This document shows, one piece after another, positions 53,518-58,479 of a stretch of DNA of 58,479 nt. The DNA is from UBA9647 sp049522195 (GTDB taxonomy: Bacteria; Bacteroidota; Ignavibacteria; UBA10030). The stretch is taken from positions 1 through 58,479 of the forward strand of contig JBEKOB010000018.1 of the NCBI GenBank assembly GCA_049522195.1, in the 5' to 3' direction. The position numbers and the translations under genes were made by a program. How positions within the stretch are numbered: position 1 is the first letter of the stretch; every line of letters begins with the position of its first letter. A model generated the notes under the pieces. It made no database searches, had not been told where the DNA came from, and was given only the letters and a program-made list of their open reading frames with translations.

Positions 53518-53863
53518 CTCGGCGATAGCTGGTCAGAAGCTTGCTGACCTCGTCAAGCAATAGGCCAAGATCTTTGGGATCACCGTAGTTGAGATCTCTG
53601 GAGAGTACGAGGTAGTACCGGCATTCCTCAATCGACCCTTGGCTTGTGTTAAAGAACCGAGCTTTGTCAGCTTTACCGGTTTTCTTGAAGCCCTCCGCGA
53701 TATTCGCAGCGATAGAGACCGCAGCTCGTCGAAGCTGCGATGTGAGCCCGTAGAGTTCACTTTTCGGGAATGAATCTGTAAATCGGTAAACGCCTAGCAC
53801 GAACTCATGGGCCTCTTGCCACACAATCAAATCTTCAAATGTCTTTGCAGGATTTCGGTTCAT
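53495..53863 (-). CDS. Four-helix-bundle protein (23S rRNA-intervening-sequence protein, S23/IVP)
   Basis: 122 residues from the ATG at 53863; 11 more codons upstream are possible. Highly typical: KTFEDLIVWQEAHEFVLGVY, then FPKSELYGLTSQLRRAAVSI, AANIAEGFKK, RFFNTSQGSIEECRYYLVLS, and a last helix LLDEVSKLLTSYRR. The family is best known from intervening sequences in 23S rRNA and as free genes; its molecular role is unknown. Here it sits inside a split helicase gene, read in the same direction, 81 bp after the stop of the N-half. Confidence 0.95.
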   Translation of the reverse strand: MNRNPAKTFEDLIVWQEAHEFVLGVYRFTDSFPKSELYGLTSQLRRAAVSIAANIAEGFKKTGKADKARFFNTSQGSIEECRYYLVLSRDLNYGDPKDLGLLLDEVSKLLTSYRRAVLTSDS

Positions 53864-53896
53864 TGTGCTCTCGTACAAACTAGCAAGAACCAACAT

Positions 53897-53952
53897 AATT
53901 CTGACTTCTGGATTCTGTATTCTGAATTCTCAACTCTGAATTCTTCACTTCT
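53897..53952. repeat. 7-nt-period array, right end of the element
   Basis: Eight 7-mers in phase on NATTCTG (second ACTTCTG, third GATTCTG), inverted relative to the array at 53483-53517. It covers the stop codon of the helicase N-half. Confidence 0.85.
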
Positions 53953-54943
53953 GTGACACCACCGCCCCTCTCTTCAAGATTTCATTCGCGAGGTTCAAGA
54001 TTGGCTGCGTGCTGCGGAAATTCTCTTCAAGCTTGACCACCTTGCACCCGGGGAACTCCTCCGGAAAGGTCATGATATTGCGGATGGTCGAGCCACGGAA
54101 CGAATAAATGCACTGCGCGTCATCTCCCACAACCATCACATTCTTGTGTTTGAAGGCCAGGAGCTTGACAAGTTCTGCCTGGACCCTGTTGGTGTCCTGG
54201 TACTCATCAACCATGATGTACTTGTATTTGTCGGACAGTACCGATCGAATTCCTTCATCCTGCTTCAGAAGCAGGGCGAAATTCACCAACAGGTCGTCAT
54301 AATCCATCAGATTGTGCTGGTGTTTGTATTGCACGTAGCTCTTATGCACGGTCTGGATGTCATCTTCCATTTCGAGATATTGCGGGTAATCGAGTGCGAG
54401 AAGCTCCTTGACCGGCGTAATGGTGTTGACGGCCCTGCTGTACAGGTCATACAGGGCTTCCTTCCTGGGAAAGCGTTTCTCTCTCGTATCGAACTTCAAT
54501 CGTGTCCGGATGAGATTGACCACATCCTCCGCATCCCCCTGATCAAGGATGGTGAAGTTCATTTCGTATCCAAGCCGTGAAGCGTACTTGCGAAGCACAC
54601 TGTTCGCGAACGAATGAAACGTGCCGCCGGAGATTTGCTCGCATCGGCTGTCGAGCAGGATCGAAGCACGGCGGAGCATGTCCTGCGCCGCTTTGCGCGT
54701 AAACGTCAGCAGCAGGATGTGGTCGGGCTTCACACCAAGCTCGACGAGATATGCAACGCGGTAGACAACCGTTCGCGTCTTGCCCGTCCCTGCTCCTGCA
54801 ATAATAAGATGAGGTCCGTCCACAGAGGTGACGGCCTCATACTGCGCGGCGTTCAGTTCTTTCTTATAATCAATTCTGAAACTCTGCGGGTGGACAAGAT
54901 GCAGGTTATCAGTGGGAAGTTGCTTGAGTGTGAATTTCTTCAT
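53945..54943 (-). CDS. UvrD/PcrA-type helicase, N-terminal half (gene split by an insertion)
   Basis: 332 residues: Q-motif LNAAQYEAVTS, Walker A AGAGTGKTRT (Lys55), motif Ia TFTRKAAQDM, motif II MVDEYQDTNRVQ, motif III VVGDDAQCIYSFRGS and motif IV LEENFRSTQPILNLANEIL. It then stops within a few residues (VVSQK) exactly where the repeat array begins. Together with the half at 52457-53479 it would make a ~670-residue helicase, the normal size. Alone it has an ATPase core without motifs V and VI. It could work as a two-piece enzyme or be inactive. Confidence 0.9.
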   Translation of the reverse strand: MKKFTLKQLPTDNLHLVHPQSFRIDYKKELNAAQYEAVTSVDGPHLIIAGAGTGKTRTVVYRVAYLVELGVKPDHILLLTFTRKAAQDMLRRASILLDSRCEQISGGTFHSFANSVLRKYASRLGYEMNFTILDQGDAEDVVNLIRTRLKFDTREKRFPRKEALYDLYSRAVNTITPVKELLALDYPQYLEMEDDIQTVHKSYVQYKHQHNLMDYDDLLVNFALLLKQDEGIRSVLSDKYKYIMVDEYQDTNRVQAELVKLLAFKHKNVMVVGDDAQCIYSFRGSTIRNIMTFPEEFPGCKVVKLEENFRSTQPILNLANEILKRGAVVSQK

Positions 54944-55135
54944 TCGAATTGAGCTGTGCTATTGTTGAGAAGATACTGCAAAAATTGCCAAAAGTGAAAT
55001 TGCGCTGCTTGAGTTTACATCAATAAAGATGTAGCTTCGTCTTGTGATTTTTTTCCGAACGCATCAAGCACCGTATTCTTCAACTTACGAACACTCTAAC
55101 GCGGTCATCGGCTCGCCGATCCGTCCCTGAATCCT

Positions 55136-56383
55136 ATGAATATCCTCATCCTTAATTGCGGAAGCTCGTCCCTCAAATTCCAGATCATTGAAACCGACCT
55201 CGATATCATCGAAAAGAATGCGGATCAACAGAAGGCCAAGGGCCTCGTTGAGCGCATCGGCGGTCAATCGTTGATCAACTTCCAGGCGACCGGCAGACCG
55301 GCGCTGAAACAGGCCGTGGCGTTGCGCGATCATCGCGCAGCACTCGACTATGTCATTCGGTGGATTATCTCTTCCGAATCGCAGGTTCCCGGCATTCACT
55401 CGCTCGCCGACATTCACGCCGTCGGTCACCGGGTAGTGCATGGCGCCGAGAAATTCACAAAGTCGGTCATCATCGACGAGGCCGTCATCAGGGGAATCGA
55501 GGATTGCATCGAGCTGGCGCCTCTTCACAACCCGGCAAACCTGAAGGGTATCGCTGCAGCCCGCGATGTTATGGGTCCCGGCGTTCCTCAGGTGGCAGTA
55601 TTTGACACCGGTTTCCATTCGACGATGCCCGAGACGTCGTACCTCTACGCGATCCCATATCAACTCTATCGGCGTCACAAGATTCGCCGATACGGCTTCC
55701 ACGGCACATCGCACCGGTACGTGGCATATCGCTACCGCCAGCTGACCGGCAAAGACCTCGAGAATACGAATATCATCACCCTCCATCTCGGCAACGGATG
55801 CTCGGCCACCGCAATCAAAGCAGGTTCCTCCATCAACACGTCCATGGGCCTCACGCCGTTGGAAGGGCTTGTGATGGGAACACGCGGCGGCGACCTCGAC
55901 CCGTCCGTCATCGAGTTCCTGGCTCACAAAGAAGCGATGTCGTTGAATGAAATCGATGCTATGCTGAACAAACAGTCGGGACTCCTGGGCCTTTCCGGCC
56001 TGACGAACGACATGCGTGATCTTCTTGCTGAAGAGCAGGAGCACCAGGATCGGCGCGCGAAACTCGCCATCGACATTTTCTGTTTACGTGTGAAGAAGTA
56101 CATCGGCGCTTACCTTGCGGAAATGGGAGGAGCCGACGCCATCGTATTTACAGGCGGTATCGGTGAGAATTCAGCTCCCATACGGCAACGCATCTGCGCC
56201 GGCCTCGAGTGGCTCGGCATTGAGCTTGATGAAAAGGCCAACGATACGCTGTATGGCGGCAAAGAAGGCGAAGCAGGAAAAGAGACCAGCAAAGTCAAAA
56301 TCTTCGTCATCCCGACGAACGAGGAGCTGCTCATCGCGCGTGACACCGTGCGCAGTGTTCGCAACGCACCACGACGCTGGTAA
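55136..56383 (+). CDS. ackA: Acetate kinase
   Basis: Interconverts acetyl-phosphate and acetate with ADP/ATP. 415 residues: MNILILNCGSSSLKF at the N-terminus, GHRVVHGAEKF, PLHNPANLKGI, VFDTGFHSTMPE, RRYGFHGTSHRYVAY with the catalytic His, LGNGCSATAIKAG, and FTGGIGENSAPIR near the end. Expected partner pta is not in the window. Ends in its own terminator. Divergent from the split helicase. Confidence 0.97.
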   Translation: MNILILNCGSSSLKFQIIETDLDIIEKNADQQKAKGLVERIGGQSLINFQATGRPALKQAVALRDHRAALDYVIRWIISSESQVPGIHSLADIHAVGHRVVHGAEKFTKSVIIDEAVIRGIEDCIELAPLHNPANLKGIAAARDVMGPGVPQVAVFDTGFHSTMPETSYLYAIPYQLYRRHKIRRYGFHGTSHRYVAYRYRQLTGKDLENTNIITLHLGNGCSATAIKAGSSINTSMGLTPLEGLVMGTRGGDLDPSVIEFLAHKEAMSLNEIDAMLNKQSGLLGLSGLTNDMRDLLAEEQEHQDRRAKLAIDIFCLRVKKYIGAYLAEMGGADAIVFTGGIGENSAPIRQRICAGLEWLGIELDEKANDTLYGGKEGEAGKETSKVKIFVIPTNEELLIARDTVRSVRNAPRRW

Positions 56384-56414
56384 CATTCACCGTATGAGTA
56401 TCTGAATGTATCAG

Positions 56415-56458
56415 AAGCACGGAACAGATCGTCACCCTGTTCCGTGCTTTCGTTTCTC
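56415..56458 (+). terminator. Rho-independent terminator after ackA
   Basis: AAGCACGGAACAG (56415-56427) and CTGTTCCGTGCTT (56437-56449) form a perfect 13-bp stem followed by a T-rich stretch. It lies 32 bp after the ackA stop and before the copper regulator gene. Confidence 0.9.
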
Positions 56459-56479
56459 ACGGCTATCTGAAGAGGCCAC

Positions 56480-57091
56480 TTGCCAGGACAAGCCAGGAAG
56501 AAGATTGAGAAGCCGTCATCGACGCTCTATGTCAAGAACATGGTGTGTGACCGATGCATACGCGTTGTGCGCGACGAACTGACGAAAATCAAACTCGATG
56601 TGCGGAGTGTTTCGCTGGGAAAAGTCGTCGTCGCCGGGGGCGCAAAAGAGCTTCCGATGGAGAGCATCAAGTCAGTCCTCGATGAGAATGGGTTTGAGCT
56701 GATCGAGGACCGTAAGGCGAAGACGATCGAGCAGATGAAACTGGCGATCATCAAACTCGTTCGGGAAGATCATGACAAGTTTGAGAAGAAGCTCAAGTTC
56801 TCGGAATTCCTGAGCAGGGAATTGGGGCTCGAATATCATTATCTCAGCACTCTGTTCTCTTCCGTGGAAAACGTGACCATCGAGCAGTTCATCATTCTTC
56901 AGCGCATCGAGCGGGCGAAAGAGCTCCTCAAGTATGGTGAGTTGACGCTCAGCGAAATTGCAAATAAGCTCGGATACAGCAGCGTGCAGCATTTGTCGAA
57001 TCAGTTCAAGGCGATCACCGGGTTTACGCCAACCCGGTTTCGATCCTTGACCGGGCAGTTGAGAAAACCGATTGACCGGGTTTCCGTTTGA
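56480..57091 (+). CDS. AraC-family regulator with an N-terminal heavy-metal-associated (HMA) domain
   Basis: 203 residues from a TTG (AGAGG upstream). Residues about 14-75 are an HMA ferredoxin-like domain with the metal site VCDRC (Cys23, Cys26). After a helical linker, residues about 100-195 are an AraC double helix-turn-helix (TIEQFIILQRIERAKELL, LTLSEIANKLGYSSVQHLSN, FKAITGFTPTRFR). It lies directly upstream of a CopZ-like gene and copA, so it probably senses copper through the HMA domain and regulates them. Start of transcription and effector are inferred. Confidence 0.88.
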   Translation: MPGQARKKIEKPSSTLYVKNMVCDRCIRVVRDELTKIKLDVRSVSLGKVVVAGGAKELPMESIKSVLDENGFELIEDRKAKTIEQMKLAIIKLVREDHDKFEKKLKFSEFLSRELGLEYHYLSTLFSSVENVTIEQFIILQRIERAKELLKYGELTLSEIANKLGYSSVQHLSNQFKAITGFTPTRFRSLTGQLRKPIDRVSV

Positions 57092-57114
57092 CCCCCCTTC
57101 CCCCCTGAAAACCC

Positions 57115-57141
57115 TGTAACAAATTCTCACGATAATGTAAC
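57115..57141 (+). promoter_or_regulatory. Candidate operator: two TGTAAC direct repeats 21 bp apart
   Basis: TGTAAC at 57115-57120 and again at 57136-57141, exactly 21 bp (two helical turns) apart, the geometry of AraC-family half-sites. It lies in the 127-bp gap between the HMA-AraC gene and the copper chaperone gene. Confidence 0.4.
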
Positions 57142-57218
57142 GCCTCTTCGTAGAAGAATTCGCATATTTATCCAGCGGTTGAACCATATTCCAGATAGAC
57201 CCAACAAGGAGAAAGACC

Positions 57219-57431
57219 ATGAAAACTCAAGATCTGACAATCGAAGGCATGTCATGTGGACATTGCGTCATGCACGTTAAAAAAGAACTCAGCAAAGTAA
57301 ACGGCCTTACGATCGAGAACGTAGAGATTGGTAAAGCGCGTGTTCAATACGACGAGACGAAAGTGACGCCCGATCAGCTCTCGAAAGCTATAGAAGAAGC
57401 GGGATACAAGCTCGTCTCAGCTTCTCATTGA
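57219..57431 (+). CDS. copZ: CopZ-like copper chaperone (HMA domain)
   Basis: 70-residue single HMA domain with the metal site GMSCGHC; GYKL near the end is typical of CopZ/Atx1. Strong ribosome site AAGGAG. It would deliver Cu(I) to the CopA ATPase whose gene starts 31 bp later. Other soft metals (for example Ag, Zn) cannot be excluded by sequence, but MSCGHC and the context favour copper. Confidence 0.9.
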   Translation: MKTQDLTIEGMSCGHCVMHVKKELSKVNGLTIENVEIGKARVQYDETKVTPDQLSKAIEEAGYKLVSASH

Positions 57432-57462
57432 TGCGCATAGTTCCAGGAAAGTGACACGACAC

Positions 57463-58479
57463 ATGAAAACTGTCCAAACGTTGACACTCCCTGTCGAGGG
57501 AATGACCTGCGCAAGCTGCGTCGCCCGCGTGGAAAAGGTCTTGAAGAAAGTCGATGGCGTCGAGAACGCAGTGGTGAACCTCGCGACTGAGAAGGTTACT
57601 CTCGCGTTCGATCCGACAAAAGCAGACCTCGCTCAGCTCGCGGCGGTGGTCGATGAAGCTGGATACAAACTTCTTCTTCCAACGCCCGCCCCCCCGCAAA
57701 CCATTGCTGGCGCCGCGGAAACGCCACAAGTCGAGACGCATCAAGAACGGGCGTACCGGAAGCTGAAGTCGGACTTCCTGTTCAGCGCCGCACTGACGCT
57801 CCCAATCATGTTCATCAGCATGACGAGCATGACAAACTGGTTCATGCGCTGGTCTCCCCTTTCGATGGACGAAGTGAACAAGCTCCTGTTCCTGGCGACG
57901 ACTGTTGTCGTTGTCTTTCCAGGGAGGCGGTTCTTTGAAGCTGCCTGGAAGCTGGCGAAGCACTTCTCGGCTGACATGAACACCCTGGTAGCCGTCGGCA
58001 CCGGCACCGCATACATTTTCAGCGCTCTTGTTGTCCTGTTCCCCGAATGGCTCCCCGTCGCAGCGGGAGATAATGCCATCTACTTCGACACCGCGGCGAC
58101 AATCACGACGCTCATTCTCATGGGCAGACTTCTCGAGGCCAAGGCGAAGCGACGTACAACAGACGCAATCAGGAAACTTCTGGGACTGCAACCGAAGAAT
58201 GCCCGGGTCCGGCGCAATGGGAGTGAGTTGGACGTTCCTATCGGCGATCTGCTTGTCAATGACACGATCATAGTCCGACCAGGAGAGAGAATTCCTGTCG
58301 ATGGGATTATCACGAACGGCTCGACATCCATCGACGAGTCACTCGTAACAGGAGAAAGTCTGCCGGTTGATAAAGCGGCAGGTCACAAGGTCATCGGTGG
58401 CACAATCAACAAGAACGGGAGTATTGAATTTTGCGCCACGGCCGTCGGCAAAGACACGGTCATCGCCAACATTGTACGG
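57463..58479 (+). CDS. copA: Copper-translocating P-type ATPase, N-terminal part (runs off the window)
   Basis: P1B-type ATPase that exports Cu(I) across the inner membrane. 339 codons are visible from the ATG at 57463 with no stop. Residues 8-72 form an HMA domain with GMTCASC (Cys16, Cys19). The first transmembrane helices follow (FLFSAALTLPIMFISM, LATTVVVVFPG). Then come FSADMNTLVAVGTGTAYIFS, the LEAKAKRRTTDAIRKL entry to the actuator domain, and its TGES loop near residue 305. The CPC membrane site and DKTGT phosphorylation site are beyond the window. Confidence 0.95.
   Translation, partial: MKTVQTLTLPVEGMTCASCVARVEKVLKKVDGVENAVVNLATEKVTLAFDPTKADLAQLAAVVDEAGYKLLLPTPAPPQTIAGAAETPQVETHQERAYRKLKSDFLFSAALTLPIMFISMTSMTNWFMRWSPLSMDEVNKLLFLATTVVVVFPGRRFFEAAWKLAKHFSADMNTLVAVGTGTAYIFSALVVLFPEWLPVAAGDNAIYFDTAATITTLILMGRLLEAKAKRRTTDAIRKLLGLQPKNARVRRNGSELDVPIGDLLVNDTIIVRPGERIPVDGIITNGSTSIDESLVTGESLPVDKAAGHKVIGGTINKNGSIEFCATAVGKDTVIANIVR

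Larger units (their letters stand above)
53477..53947 (-). mobile_element. Intervening element (IVP-type four-helix-bundle gene with inverted repeat arrays) inside the helicase gene
   Basis: A 471-bp segment between the Lys codon that ends the helicase N-half and the Tyr codon that starts the C-half. It carries one four-helix-bundle gene in the same direction. Its ends are arrays of 7-nt units in inverted orientation, with a perfect 16-bp inverted pair AGAATCCAGAAGTCAG (53483-53498, complement at 53901-53916). No transposase, reverse transcriptase or ribozyme seen. The RNA would fold into a long stem, as in 23S rRNA intervening sequences. Ends are inferred from where helicase similarity breaks. 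Confidence 0.75.

Noticed and set aside
53495..53863. Accessory protein (Avd) of a diversity-generating retroelement
   Set aside because: Same broad fold family, but no reverse transcriptase, template or variable repeat is in the window.
53477..53947. Insertion sequence, intein or group I/II intron
   Set aside because: No transposase, no splicing-domain motifs at the junction residues, no intron catalytic core or reverse transcriptase; too short for these.
52457..54943. Helicase split explained by a simple frameshift or two ordinary genes
   Set aside because: The halves are separated by 471 bp holding a complete gene and inverted arrays, and the helicase sequence resumes without apparent loss, so a point error is not enough.

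Overview
The window (about 54% GC by eye) is a densely packed bacterial chromosome segment. It comes from a Gram-negative organism: it has lptD and waaA for lipopolysaccharide, and secreted proteins that end in the type IX secretion (T9SS) C-terminal domain, one of them with the NYPNPFNPSTQI motif. With the bacterial Pur-like protein (DUF3276), the HpnCDE squalene enzymes and the fabF-acpP-fabG-fabD-fabH-plsX-rpmF cluster, this points to the Bacteroidota/Chlorobi/Ignavibacteria group, most likely a moderately high-GC Ignavibacteria-like lineage. That placement is inferred from gene content only. Good promoters of TTGACT-17-TATATT type can be seen.

Region by region. 1-6.3 kb (minus): fatty-acid synthesis and phosphate acyltransferase operon led by DUF177 and rpmF, with a good promoter, and with two tandem fabG paralogues. 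6.3-13.6 kb (minus): Pur-like protein, a secreted beta-propeller protein, a PHP phosphoesterase, a Crp-type regulator, a very small membrane protein on the plus strand, a small helical protein, an alpha/beta hydrolase and a DNA glycosylase. 13.7-24.2 kb: an ABC exporter pair, an HDAC-like amidohydrolase, a macro-domain protein, a cNMP/GAF sensor kinase, then waaA-larC-priA. 24.3-28 kb (minus): hpnC-hpnD-[four-helix-bundle gene]-hpnE, the hydroxysqualene route to squalene. 28-33.8 kb (plus): a TPR protein, tRNA-Leu(UAG), tig-clpP-clpX. 33.9-44.5 kb (minus): lptD, ROK kinase, a large T9SS protein, secreted GH38 mannosidase, PhyH-like dioxygenase. 44.7-54.9 kb: a response regulator, a DUF5700-type peptidase, a four-gene run (HisC/CobD-like PLP enzyme, LicC-like cytidylyltransferase, CDP-alcohol phosphatidyltransferase, propeller-phosphoesterase) that looks like lipid head-group metabolism, and a UvrD/PcrA-type helicase gene that is split in two. 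55.1 kb to the end (plus): ackA and a copper module (HMA-AraC fusion regulator, CopZ-like chaperone, CopA ATPase running off the window).

The most striking observation is at 53.48-53.95 kb. A 471-bp segment carrying a 23S-rRNA-intervening-sequence-type four-helix-bundle gene (IVP/S23 family) interrupts the UvrD/PcrA-type helicase between motifs IV and V. The host protein reads on either side with no apparent loss, and the segment is bounded by inverted arrays of degenerate 7-nt units. A second four-helix-bundle gene, between hpnD and hpnE, has the same architecture with a different 7-nt unit. Further degenerate arrays with a period of 7 or 8 nt, each with its own sequence, occupy four other gene boundaries. 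Together they suggest an intervening-sequence-like mobile element linked to a class of short-period repeat arrays. I know of no description of this in this type of organism.
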